NCBI RefSeq assembly: GCF_000019905.1
Contig: NC_010556.1
Location: forward strand, 2,692,001 to 2,756,000
Direction of reading: 5' to 3'
Origin: Exiguobacterium artemiae 255-15
Lineage (GTDB): Bacteria; Bacillota; Bacilli; Exiguobacteriales; Exiguobacteriaceae
DNA length: 64,000 nt
Shown here: piece by piece, positions 44,844 to 53,520 of the stretch
Position numbering within the stretch: the stretch's first letter is position 1
Layout: each line of letters opens with the position of its first letter
Position numbers and translations under genes: made by a program
Notes under the pieces: model-generated
Seen by the model: the letters and a program-made list of their open reading frames with translations, nothing else
Database searches by the model: none
What the model was told of the DNA's origin: nothing

Positions 44844-45017
44844 TTATCTGCTTTTTTGACGTTTCATTGAAAAGACGATGGCCGCAAACAATGACAGGAG
44901 TCCTCCCGCCCAGCCGATGACCGGTGCGTACTGAAATGTATCGCGCAGCAACATTCCTCCGATAATGAGGATGGCAGCATCCGCTGCGAACAGCACCGCT
45001 AAAAATCGATAATTCAT
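44844..45017 (-). CDS. small two-helix membrane protein, 57 aa
   Basis: A short gene encodes MNYRFLAVLFAADAAILIIG, a GMLLRDTFQYAPVIG turn, and a second helix ending in a basic MKRQKSR tail: two transmembrane helices with a positive C-terminus. AAGGGGAG lies 7 bases before the ATG and the stop abuts a strong terminator. Another, longer frame overlaps on the same strand but reads as non-hydrophobic and lacks a proper start. Function unknown; similar small proteins are common in Bacillales. Confidence 0.7.
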   Translation of the reverse strand: MNYRFLAVLFAADAAILIIGGMLLRDTFQYAPVIGWAGGLLSLFAAIVFSMKRQKSR

Positions 45018-45267
45018 CCTTCTTCTCCCCTTTCATTTCAAACTGTTAGTACTTCTGCATTCTCCCTGCCAAAGGACATCTGCCCTTCAACTTAATCCTT
45101 ACCCTTGATTTAGCACTTTCTGGTATGAATTTCTTGTATTTAAGATAATTTTCTAATAACACTGTATTTCTGAGTCTAAAAAATGTACGATTACGGTAAG
45201 AAATAGGTATAGTAATTACATCTATGTTCAATACGGAACGCTGAAGCAAAGGGGCATCCACAATCAT

Positions 45268-47706
45268 ATGAAAAAATGGTTCAATCAAAAAATCAGCCGG
45301 CAAATCATGTCTGCTTTTTACCTTATCCTGATCACGTTATCAGTGTCTTCGATTGCCGCTTACTTTTATACGAATCATCAGGTGATGAGCGCCAAGACAA
45401 GTCTCGATGCCATCAGTGAACGGCAGGAACGGGCGACGTCCTTATGGGACGATTGGCAATCCTTACAATATGAAATGCGCGGATATATCGTCTTCGGTGA
45501 TGACGCCGTTCTTGAAACCATTAATGAAAAAAAATCATCTCTTGAACAGCAAACCGAATGGTTCGAGAAAAACGGAAAATATAAAGCCGATCAGATTTAT
45601 GCGTCGGATGTCCGCTCCCTCTATACGTCTTACACGACATTCGTCATGCCGAGCCTCATTAAATACGTCAAAGCCAAACAGGACGGCACTGTCGATGAAA
45701 CGTTTTTACAGATGCCGAGTTTAAAATCGATGATGCCGCAGATCAAGCGGGATCAGAACCGGAAATTCAAGATGAATGCATCGAACAGTGAAACGATGCG
45801 CAAAAGTGTCAATACGATGGAAAGTGTCTTCACCAGTTACCGGACGAGTCTGCAGGCGAAGGAAGAAATGGCGAAAGAGAAACTGATCAAACAAACGAAA
45901 TACGCAGAATGGATCTGGCTCATCAATCTGTTGGTCCTGTTCCTCGTCATCCTGTTGATCATCCGACCGTTTATTGCACGGACGACACGTCAAATTCAAC
46001 TCCTTAGCAAAGAAAGTAAATTGCTTGCGCAAGGACAACATACCGCACCGTTGATTCCAATGAATCGGACCGATGAAATCGGTGAGCTCAGTAAATCGTT
46101 CCATCAAATGGCGACGGCCCTGACTGACAATAAACACCGATTGATGTCATCCAATGATAATTTAGAACAAGCGCTGCGACTCACCTTACGGAACGAAGCA
46201 CACTTGAAAATCCGGAATCAGCTGACGGAAACGCTTGCTTCCCGTGACACAGTCACCGCTTATCCGGCCGTCATCGAAAAGATGGTCGAGATTACCGATT
46301 CAACGAACGGTTCCTTGATCTTCAAAGAAGGAACAACGGTGACGAATATCATTTCCTACGGCCTGACGGAACAAGAACAAGATGATTTAATTGCGACGAT
46401 CGAACCTGTCATCCGCCGCGCACGAAAGGATAAAGTGCCGCACATCGCTCAGTTTGCCCAACGCGCGGTTGCCATCACACCGGTTCTTGATGCCAGCACC
46501 GATGAGATCATCGCCTATATCTACCTGATGCGTCTCCATCATCCATTTGACCCGCAGGAACAAGAAGAGCTTGCTGCCTTTGCACGTCAGCTGGCCTTAT
46601 CGTTACTCCGGATGCGGACGTTTGACGAGATTGGACGGGAACGGGAAAAAACGGCCCGCTTGTTGAACTCGATCCGCGAATCGATTGTCTACATCGAACC
46701 CGACGGACCGATTCAATTAATCAATCGTCCGTTACTCGATTTATTCGATCACCCATCTGCCGTCGACTCGAAAGCAGAATGGTTGATTGAAATCGATGAC
46801 TCGATCACCTATCTGAAAAATCGCGTGGATCAGCTCTCTGAATTCGAACGATATCTGCACCAAACCTTCATTAATCGTGAAACCGGAGAAGGTATTACCT
46901 TTTCGATCGATCGTGAAAAACGTTTCATCAAGACATACTCGGAAGAAATCCATTACGGCGGAAAATTCCGCGGGATTTTGCTTGTCCTGCGTGACGTAAC
47001 CAATGAAGTCGAAATCGACCGGATCAAAAACGAACTTGTCTCGACAATTTCACATGAATTACGGACTCCGTTGTCTTCCATCTACGGCTTTACGGAACTG
47101 ATGATTCAACGGGACTTGCCGCCACACCGTCAAAAGAAATATCTGGCCGCCGTCCATTCGGAAACCGAACGGCTGTCGCTGTTAATTAACGACTTCCTCG
47201 ATCTTCAACGGATGGAAGCAAATCGACAGGAGTATACGTTCGAGCCGTTTGATTTACTGGCGATGATGAAGGACTTAAAGCAGTTGCACAGTCTGTCCTC
47301 TTCGTCGCATGACATCCGGATCTTCTCCGAGGAGACCGTCCAGATCATCAACGGTGATTCGAAGAAAATCCGTCAACTGTTCGGAAACTTGGTCAACAAT
47401 GCTATCAAGTATTCACCGGATGGGGGACCGATTGAAATCCGTGTGACCGAACACAACAACCGTGTCACGGTCGCCTTGACCGATTACGGCATCGGAATTC
47501 CGTCGTCTGCGATGAGTGAACTGTTCCAGAAATTCTACCGGGTCGACAATTCCGATACCCGTCAAATCGGCGGAACCGGGCTTGGCTTATCGATCTGCCG
47601 CGAAATCGCCCGTGCCCACGACGGGGAGATTCATGTCGAATCGATCGAAGGACAAGGTTCGACGTTTACGGTCGACTTACCGCTCAATCCGACTCCACCG
47701 TTATAA
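45268..47706 (+). CDS. orphan sensor histidine kinase (HAMP-GAF-PAS-HisKA)
   Basis: This 812-residue membrane kinase has TM1 (about 13-33), an extracellular helical sensor (about 35-210, CHASE3-like), TM2 (about 212-233), a HAMP linker (to about 290), a GAF-like domain (about 310-450), a PAS-like domain (about 470-575), the phosphoacceptor His596 in STISHELRTPLSS, and an ATPase domain with NLVNNAIKYS, DYGIGIP and GGTGLGLSI. All kinase boxes are intact. No response regulator gene lies beside it, so its partner is elsewhere; the nearest receiver in the window is the Spo0F-like protein. A plausible role as a Kin-type input kinase is speculation. Confidence 0.92.
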   Translation: MKKWFNQKISRQIMSAFYLILITLSVSSIAAYFYTNHQVMSAKTSLDAISERQERATSLWDDWQSLQYEMRGYIVFGDDAVLETINEKKSSLEQQTEWFEKNGKYKADQIYASDVRSLYTSYTTFVMPSLIKYVKAKQDGTVDETFLQMPSLKSMMPQIKRDQNRKFKMNASNSETMRKSVNTMESVFTSYRTSLQAKEEMAKEKLIKQTKYAEWIWLINLLVLFLVILLIIRPFIARTTRQIQLLSKESKLLAQGQHTAPLIPMNRTDEIGELSKSFHQMATALTDNKHRLMSSNDNLEQALRLTLRNEAHLKIRNQLTETLASRDTVTAYPAVIEKMVEITDSTNGSLIFKEGTTVTNIISYGLTEQEQDDLIATIEPVIRRARKDKVPHIAQFAQRAVAITPVLDASTDEIIAYIYLMRLHHPFDPQEQEELAAFARQLALSLLRMRTFDEIGREREKTARLLNSIRESIVYIEPDGPIQLINRPLLDLFDHPSAVDSKAEWLIEIDDSITYLKNRVDQLSEFERYLHQTFINRETGEGITFSIDREKRFIKTYSEEIHYGGKFRGILLVLRDVTNEVEIDRIKNELVSTISHELRTPLSSIYGFTELMIQRDLPPHRQKKYLAAVHSETERLSLLINDFLDLQRMEANRQEYTFEPFDLLAMMKDLKQLHSLSSSSHDIRIFSEETVQIINGDSKKIRQLFGNLVNNAIKYSPDGGPIEIRVTEHNNRVTVALTDYGIGIPSSAMSELFQKFYRVDNSDTRQIGGTGLGLSICREIARAHDGEIHVESIEGQGSTFTVDLPLNPTPPL

Positions 47707-47711
47707 CAACA

Positions 47712-47749
47712 AACCGCACCAATTCCTTTTCGGAATGGTGCGTTTTTTT
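47712..47749 (+). terminator. intrinsic terminator (near copy of that at 49312)
   Basis: Arms CGCACCAATTCC / GGAATGGTGCG with a TTTT-C loop and T7 tail follow the kinase gene. The same hairpin, differing at a few positions, recurs at 49312. Confidence 0.9.
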
Positions 47750-47933
47750 GTAGCTACCTTTCTTTATGAAGTCTCCATAATAAAAAATCACATTTTGCAT
47801 TAACAAAAACGAAAATTGTTATTAAAAAGCAAATTATCTCAAAAACCAATTCCCTTTATCTGTAAAACCGACAAAAAGATATTTTTCTTTTCGTTATACT
47901 TAAACACGATAGAAAATAAAGGAGGATATGACC

Positions 47934-49295
47934 ATGAAGATGCCCTTTCACCACATGATGAAAATAACGGCACTAATCTGTTTACTAGTAATCGGATTCG
48001 TTTTGCCGTCAAATTCAGTTGTTCATGCAGAAAGTAAATTACCATTGAACGGAACTACGAACGGAAAACTCACAGCACATCAAGAACTGGTTTACACACT
48101 TACCTTATCGAAATCCGGAAAATTGACACTCGATCTGAAATCATTCAGTGAAGAAGCAGACTTTCAATTGATTGATGATCAAGAAAACAAAATCATGGAT
48201 TTGACCCTTCAAAGCGATGGGAAAACAGCGACACGGGAATTGAAGAATTATCATTTGGAACCACGCAAATACCGTCTATTCATTAAAGATGAATCCTATT
48301 CAGGTCGCACGGGAACCTTTTCTATTACAACGACTTTTAAAGAATCTAACGCAAGCGACATCGAACCGAACAATGGCACAAGTGAAGCTCAATTGCTGAC
48401 GCTCGGAAAAAAAGCACGCGGTTTTATTTCCGAACAGGATGACCGTGATGTATATAAAATTAGCGTACCGAGCGCAGGAAGATTGACTTTAGATATTTCT
48501 TCCTATATCAAAGAAGGCGCAGATCTTACTTTACAGGATGCTTACAATGAAGAAATTTGGAATAACTACTTAAGAAGCACTGAGTTGACTCCCGGAAAAG
48601 AGAATCACTCCATCTATTTGGAAAAAGGAGATTACTATTTCTTCATTGATCGTGGCTATCATGACTATACCGGCATGTATGAAGTGAATGCGACTTTCAA
48701 AGCCGCAAATAACAACGAGAAAGAGCCGAATAACGGAAGCATCGAAGCTAAAAATCTCGCATTCTATAAAAAAGTAACAGGCTTACTCTCATGGAGTGAC
48801 ACGGATGACTACTACAAAATCACCGTTCCGAAAAAGAGCAACGTCACATTGGATTTTTCATCCTATGTTGATTTATATGCTACCGTTGAATTGCTAAACG
48901 CCAAGAACGAGAATCTATTTTATAAAGATGTCTGGGGAAAAATCAATTCACCCGGACGATTGATTCAGACCTGGTCTTTGAATAAAGGGACTTATTATCT
49001 CCATGTTCATAACGATCACTATAACGGCATCTATCAGTTCCAAGTTAAATCCAGTCACTTACTGCCGACGTTATCAGTTAAGCCGGTCAAAACAAGTTCA
49101 ACGACCGTCAGCGGAACAACCGAAAAGAATGCTTCTGTGACTACTAAAATCGGTAAAAAGACATATAAAACCAAAGCCAATACAAAAGGACAGTTTAAAA
49201 TTAAAATCAGCAAACAAAAAGCCGGCACGCTAATTAAAACGTATTCTACGAACCGATATGGAACAACATCCAAAACAACAAAAGTCACAAAGTAA
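47934..49295 (+). CDS. secreted protein with three PPC-like domains and an Ig-like C-terminus
   Basis: This 453-residue exported protein has a signal peptide (about 1-33, ending VHA), then three repeats of about 115 residues of the bacterial pre-peptidase C-terminal (PPC) type. The last two open with DIEPNNGTSEAQLL and EKEPNNGSIEAKNL, and each has the D-x-D-x-Y core (DDRDVYKISVP, DTDDYYKITVP). The C-terminus (about 375-453) is a Big_6-like Ig domain. PPC domains normally sit behind secreted proteases, but no catalytic domain is present. The start is the ATG 8 bases after AGGAGG. It is richer in A/T than its neighbours and is flanked by two nearly identical terminators. Confidence 0.8.
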   Translation: MKMPFHHMMKITALICLLVIGFVLPSNSVVHAESKLPLNGTTNGKLTAHQELVYTLTLSKSGKLTLDLKSFSEEADFQLIDDQENKIMDLTLQSDGKTATRELKNYHLEPRKYRLFIKDESYSGRTGTFSITTTFKESNASDIEPNNGTSEAQLLTLGKKARGFISEQDDRDVYKISVPSAGRLTLDISSYIKEGADLTLQDAYNEEIWNNYLRSTELTPGKENHSIYLEKGDYYFFIDRGYHDYTGMYEVNATFKAANNNEKEPNNGSIEAKNLAFYKKVTGLLSWSDTDDYYKITVPKKSNVTLDFSSYVDLYATVELLNAKNENLFYKDVWGKINSPGRLIQTWSLNKGTYYLHVHNDHYNGIYQFQVKSSHLLPTLSVKPVKTSSTTVSGTTEKNASVTTKIGKKTYKTKANTKGQFKIKISKQKAGTLIKTYSTNRYGTTSKTTKVTK

Positions 49296-49310
49296 AATTT
49301 TATCATTCTA

Positions 49311-49351
49311 AAAAACCGCACCAATCCCTTTTCGGAATGGTGCGGTTTTGT
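49311..49351. terminator. intrinsic terminator (near copy of that at 47712)
   Basis: Arms AACCGCACCAATCC / GGAATGGTGCGGTT with a CTTTTC loop and A/T runs on both sides separate the PPC gene from convergent wrbA. Confidence 0.9.
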
Positions 49352-49352
49352 A

Positions 49353-49955
49353 TTACCCTTTGATGCGGCTTGCAATATCGACGGTCCGTTTCGCCTGATG
49401 ACGAACGGCCGGTTCGACTGACTCGACCATGTTTCCGTCCTGGTCGACAGTGACGGTCGTACCGTACGGGTTTCCGCCTGCTGCGAACAGAACCGGATCC
49501 GAATAGCCCGGAGCTGCGACAATCGCACCCCAGTGGAACATTGATGTATAGACGGCAAGGACGGTTGCTTCCTGTCCGCCGTGCGGATTTTGTGCAGACG
49601 ACATCGCACTGACGACTTTATTGACGAGTTTTCCTTGTCCCCAAAGTCCGCCTGTTGTATCGAGGAACTGTTGGAATTGTCCCGGGACATGTCCGTAACG
49701 GGTCGGCACACTGAAGATGATCGCGTCCGCCCAGTCGAGCAGATCCGGCGTCGCTTCCTCGACGTCGCGTGTCGCATCGGTATGTTTTTGCCAGAGTGGA
49801 TTCGAGGCAATTGCTTCTGCCGGTGCCGTCTCCTTGATTTTCGCAAGGCGGACTTCAGCGCCGGCCGCTTCTCCTGCTTCTTTCGCCCACGTGGCGAGTT
49901 GATGATTGGTTCCGGTCGAACTGTAATAGATGACAGCCAGTTTCACATTAGACAT
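49353..49955 (-). CDS. wrbA: NAD(P)H:quinone oxidoreductase, WrbA type
   Basis: This 200-residue flavodoxin-like FMN enzyme reduces quinones by two electrons, protecting against redox stress. Motifs are the FMN phosphate loop YYSSTGTNHQLA, the PTRYGHVPGQFQQFLD loop and GGNPYGTTVT. AAGGAG lies 7 bases before the ATG. A possible general-stress (sigma-B-type) promoter lies 55 bases upstream. It converges on the PPC gene. Confidence 0.93.
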   Translation of the reverse strand: MSNVKLAVIYYSSTGTNHQLATWAKEAGEAAGAEVRLAKIKETAPAEAIASNPLWQKHTDATRDVEEATPDLLDWADAIIFSVPTRYGHVPGQFQQFLDTTGGLWGQGKLVNKVVSAMSSAQNPHGGQEATVLAVYTSMFHWGAIVAAPGYSDPVLFAAGGNPYGTTVTVDQDGNMVESVEPAVRHQAKRTVDIASRIKG

Positions 49956-50009
49956 GACTTCGCTCCTTTTTTCAAAAACAGTGACAGACGATGGATGTAC
50001 ATGTCGTCT

Positions 50010-50034
50010 TTTCCCGATTTTTGGATAAAGTAAC
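50010..50034 (-). promoter_or_regulatory. possible sigma-B-type promoter for wrbA
   Basis: On the minus strand GTTACT, a 13-base gap and GGGAAA resemble the Bacillus sigma-B pattern GTTTAA-N13-15-GGGTAT. Stress control of wrbA homologues is known elsewhere; here it is an inference from an imperfect match. Confidence 0.4.
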
Positions 50035-50060
50035 GCCTTTCCTTTGAATTCAAGATAATT

Positions 50061-51095
50061 TTATACTTCTTGTGTCACGAGCCATTTGAACCAGCGACCA
50101 TGTCCGTCCGTCTCGGCAATCGTCTGTTCCGTCAACACACCGTCGATGTAGGCATCCAGATGCAGGTAACGGTCCTGGACATTGTTGTAGACGTGATAGA
50201 GATTGCGTGTCCGCCCGATTTCCCCGACGACCTGCAACAGTTCTTTTTTGACCGCAAGCGGCATCTGATTCGCGACATGCGTATGGAAAATACAAAGGAT
50301 ACTGTCGTCCGGTGTCTGTGCTGCATAGTGCGGCAATAAACGGACTCCGTCCCCTTCGACCAGCTTCAACGGTAATTCTTCAACATAACCGGCTGCCGCC
50401 TCGAACATCGCGAGCCGCTCCCGGTGTTCCGTCCAGATTAATGCTTTCAGCCATAACTGTTCGTCTGTATCATTCAAGTCGACGATATTCAGATCGAGTC
50501 CCGTCCGCATCGTAACCGGTGGCGGTGTCTGCGGGATGACCGGTGTGTCGTTCCCCTCGATGACCGATGTCAGCTGAAGACGTGATGCCGGATTCCCGAC
50601 CGTCTCCCCGTTCCCGTATTCATAACCGTATTGATCAAACAGCAGCTGTAATCCGGCACTCGTCCCGATTTCAAGCAACGCAAGCGGTTGTTGTGTCTGC
50701 TCATGGATTTGGCTGAAGACCGGATACAGATAGGTGCAACGCCGGACTTCATTCGTTTGGACGAGACGTTGCGCAAGGAGCGGAATCAACTCGGCTTCAT
50801 ATGTCGTACAAAATGACTTAAAATCGGCAAACGCATCATGAAACGGCTTCGGCTGTTTCGACACGCTCGGATAATAAGCGGCAAGCGGATGATTGACGCC
50901 TTTTAACAACAGGTAATGAACTGCTCCGAACAGAAGGTTCGGCACCGGCTGACCGTCGCGGGCATGCTGGCATAGTCTAAGAATCCCTGGTTCCTTGGCA
51001 ATTTCGAATGATAAGTATTCATATAACGGACTGGAGTTGTGGCACTCCCGTTCGGCAAACGTCTGAAAACGTTGTGCGAGTTCTGTTTCTGTCAT
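50061..51095 (-). CDS. DUF2332 family protein
   Basis: This 344-residue cytoplasmic protein matches DUF2332. Recognisable parts are ALLEIGTSAGLQLLFDQYGYEY (a SAM-binding-like glycine motif), VDLNDTDEQLWLKALIWTEHRERL, and VLCIFHTHVANQMP-like ILCIFHTHVANQMPL near residue 268. Its GTSAGL motif followed by a D-x-Y stretch suggests a Rossmann methyltransferase-like fold, but no activity is established for the family. GGGGG lies 8 bases before the ATG. It is monocistronic. Confidence 0.8.
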   Translation of the reverse strand: MTETELAQRFQTFAERECHNSSPLYEYLSFEIAKEPGILRLCQHARDGQPVPNLLFGAVHYLLLKGVNHPLAAYYPSVSKQPKPFHDAFADFKSFCTTYEAELIPLLAQRLVQTNEVRRCTYLYPVFSQIHEQTQQPLALLEIGTSAGLQLLFDQYGYEYGNGETVGNPASRLQLTSVIEGNDTPVIPQTPPPVTMRTGLDLNIVDLNDTDEQLWLKALIWTEHRERLAMFEAAAGYVEELPLKLVEGDGVRLLPHYAAQTPDDSILCIFHTHVANQMPLAVKKELLQVVGEIGRTRNLYHVYNNVQDRYLHLDAYIDGVLTEQTIAETDGHGRWFKWLVTQEV

Positions 51096-51165
51096 GTCTA
51101 GTTCCCCCTTTGTACGATCTCTGTTGTATTCCCTAAATTATTCCAAAGACCTGTTTTCACCGGCA

Positions 51166-51200
51166 AAAAAACTCTTCCGCCTGAAATAGGGGAAGAGCTT
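51166..51200 (-). terminator. terminator of the acyltransferase gene
   Basis: Arms CTCTTCC / GGAAGAG are followed by TTTTTTT on the minus strand, 10 bases after the stop. Confidence 0.82.
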
Positions 51201-51209
51201 GATTGATGA

Positions 51210-53243
51210 TTAATCCGATTGTTTTTTCTTCAGAATATCCGTCACGACTTCATTCAGTTTCTGCTTGAAGACTGGTCCGAAGCTTTCCGCATACGAGTTC
51301 GTCATATGACTGACGTCACGATAGATGACGACGTTCCCGATTACGGGACGGAATTCGCCGTCGACACGGAAGTAACCCGTCAAGTCGAGTTTGTAGAGCG
51401 ACTTATTCGTTTGTTCGAAGTTTTTCCAGTACGCTTCATCGCGTTGGTTAACTTCGGCGTTCATTTTCTTCGTTGTTTCTTTGATGCTCGACGTTTCAAG
51501 CGACTCAAGGACATTGAAGCTGTAACGCGGGTTGTCTCGGAGTGCGAGACCATCGATGCCGTACTCATCCTTGACGTACTGCATTTGATCAACCATCTGC
51601 TGGTGAATCTTATCTTTCGTCGCATCCGCCGCCGTGACGTGCGAGATGATCAGATCGACATCAGCATCCTTCAAATAGTCGAGGACGTTTTGATTCCAGA
51701 TGCCTTTTAAGACATTATCGTCATAACCGGTCGAGAAACGTGTCCCGGAACGGGTGATGTTCAAGATACGGTATTTTTCACCTTTTGCGGCTTCATGAAT
51801 CGCTCCGAACCATTGCTCCGAGTGCGAGCTGCCAACAAGGGCAATCGTCGCGATATAGTCTTTTGTCTCACCGTATTCGCCGACTTTGACGTCACTCTTA
51901 CTCAGTACCTGGTTGGTACCGTCGACATGGACGAGCGGCAAGTCATCAAAGACGTTGGCATAGGACGGGAACGGATCGTGCTCCGGTGTGTCCGCCGGAT
52001 TCTTGACCGCCATTGCGCCCGGGTAATCGCTTGCGCTGACGCCGTTCTTCAATTTCTGTTCTTCGAAATACTTCAGTCCGAAGAGTGACCCGATCAACAG
52101 AACATTGATGCTCATCATGATCCCGAGCTTCTTGAAAGCGGACCGGTCAACTTTCGCACTGCGGATTGGTTTTTCAATGAATTCCGTCATCAGGTATGAC
52201 AACAGAATCGCTGACAGGATGATGGCCGTTCCCATGAGGAAGCCCGGTGTCTGCTGGACGTTGTAACGATAAAATTCGAGCAGAACCCAGTGCCAGAGAT
52301 AAATTCCGAAGGCGATTCCTCCGAGTCTGACCATCGGCTTTGATCCAAGAAAACGTTTAATGCCGAACGTCGTGTCGCGTGTTCCGGACAGGACGATAAA
52401 CAGCGCGCACGTCATCGGCCACAAGGCAATATAGCCCGGGAACATTTGCGAGACGTTAAAAAGAATACCGGTCAGGACCAGACCAATCAGTCCGAGCCAG
52501 CCCATCAAGGTTGCCATCCATTTCGGAATATGGATCGAAGACAGGTTAATGCAAAGCAGACTGCCCAAGGCAAACTCCCAAACACGCGTCATCGTGATGA
52601 AATACGCCCAGGGCTGATTGACTTCCGTTAAATAGATTGAATAACTTAACGACGTCACGAACAATACACCTAAAATCGTGTTAATCATCGGTTTTGCATT
52701 TTGAATCGTGTACTTCTTGACCATCCACAAGATGAATGAGAACAGGACGAACCAGATCATATAGAACTGCCCTTGAATCGACAGTGCCCAGAAGTGTTCG
52801 ACCGGTGATTTCATTTGGCTTGCATCCAGATAATCCGTACTTGAGATGGCGAGTTGCCAGTTTTGATAAAAGAACATCGAGGCGACGACTTCACGAATCG
52901 TCTTTTCTAAAATCGATTGCGGCAGTAAAAACGAACTGAGAACGAGAACGACGGCTAAAATGAACAGGACCGACGGCAACAATCGTTTAATCAGTTTCGT
53001 GACATACTGCAAAAAGCGGAATTCACCCGTCCGGTTGATAGTCGAGATAATCGATGTCGTGATCAGGAATCCGGAGATGACGAAGAACACATCGACGCCA
53101 CCTGAGACACGATTGAACCAGATATGATAGACCGCGACGAGCAAGGCGGCGACAACGCGCAACCCCTCGATTTCAGGCCGGAACTGACTTTTGGTGTTAA
53201 TGAGTTTTTGAGGCGGTGCTTCTTTTTGATTCAGTTGATTCAT
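51210..53243 (-). CDS. acyltransferase 3 with SGNH domain (OatA/OafA-like)
   Basis: This 677-residue membrane enzyme has an N-terminal acyltransferase-3 domain of about ten helices (about 20-375), starting RPEIEGLRVVAALLVAVYHIW with the active-site His, VDVFFVISGF and WSL-type region HFWALSIQGQFY. The external SGNH hydrolase-like domain (about 430-677) has the nucleophile in VGSSHSEQW (the usual GDSH is GSSH) and the DxxH pair in YRDVSHM. Such proteins O-acetylate peptidoglycan or wall polysaccharides outside the membrane. GGAG lies about 12 bases before the ATG. Its substrate is unknown. Confidence 0.9.
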   Translation of the reverse strand: MNQLNQKEAPPQKLINTKSQFRPEIEGLRVVAALLVAVYHIWFNRVSGGVDVFFVISGFLITTSIISTINRTGEFRFLQYVTKLIKRLLPSVLFILAVVLVLSSFLLPQSILEKTIREVVASMFFYQNWQLAISSTDYLDASQMKSPVEHFWALSIQGQFYMIWFVLFSFILWMVKKYTIQNAKPMINTILGVLFVTSLSYSIYLTEVNQPWAYFITMTRVWEFALGSLLCINLSSIHIPKWMATLMGWLGLIGLVLTGILFNVSQMFPGYIALWPMTCALFIVLSGTRDTTFGIKRFLGSKPMVRLGGIAFGIYLWHWVLLEFYRYNVQQTPGFLMGTAIILSAILLSYLMTEFIEKPIRSAKVDRSAFKKLGIMMSINVLLIGSLFGLKYFEEQKLKNGVSASDYPGAMAVKNPADTPEHDPFPSYANVFDDLPLVHVDGTNQVLSKSDVKVGEYGETKDYIATIALVGSSHSEQWFGAIHEAAKGEKYRILNITRSGTRFSTGYDDNVLKGIWNQNVLDYLKDADVDLIISHVTAADATKDKIHQQMVDQMQYVKDEYGIDGLALRDNPRYSFNVLESLETSSIKETTKKMNAEVNQRDEAYWKNFEQTNKSLYKLDLTGYFRVDGEFRPVIGNVVIYRDVSHMTNSYAESFGPVFKQKLNEVVTDILKKKQSD

Positions 53244-53370
53244 TTTGTATTAGCTCCTATACTTTTTTTCTCATGCAGAAAAAATTGAATTGAAATTTTT
53301 CCCTTCATCGTTAAACACGCACCAATCCATCCTAAAGTAAAATACTCATAAAATCCACAACATTTAGAAA

Positions 53371-53520
53371 GTGAACTGCTCACCACTTATTTGCTTCGCA
53401 AATTGAAGTGGGAGTTTCTTGGGAAGACCGTACTTTTACGAGCTACGGTTATTGATCAAGCTCATCGGGTGGTTCCCACCCTCAAGGGGTTTCAGTCTGC
53501 TAACAGCAACAAGTTGATAC
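53371..53520 (-). ncRNA. probable TnpB omega-RNA (right-end RNA) scaffold
   Basis: The minus strand overlapping the tnpB 3-prime end and running to the right end folds into GGGTGGGAACCACCC, ACCGTA/TACGGT and the terminal hairpin, the usual shape of an omega-RNA. The guide would be the first 16-20 bases outside the element, about 53355-53370 (TTTCTAAATGTTGTGG). The 5-prime end is a guess. Confidence 0.6.

Noticed and set aside
44788-45036. An 82-codon minus-strand frame after the dehydrogenase gene
   Set aside because: It runs through the bidirectional terminator and overlaps a better supported 57-codon two-helix membrane gene in another frame.
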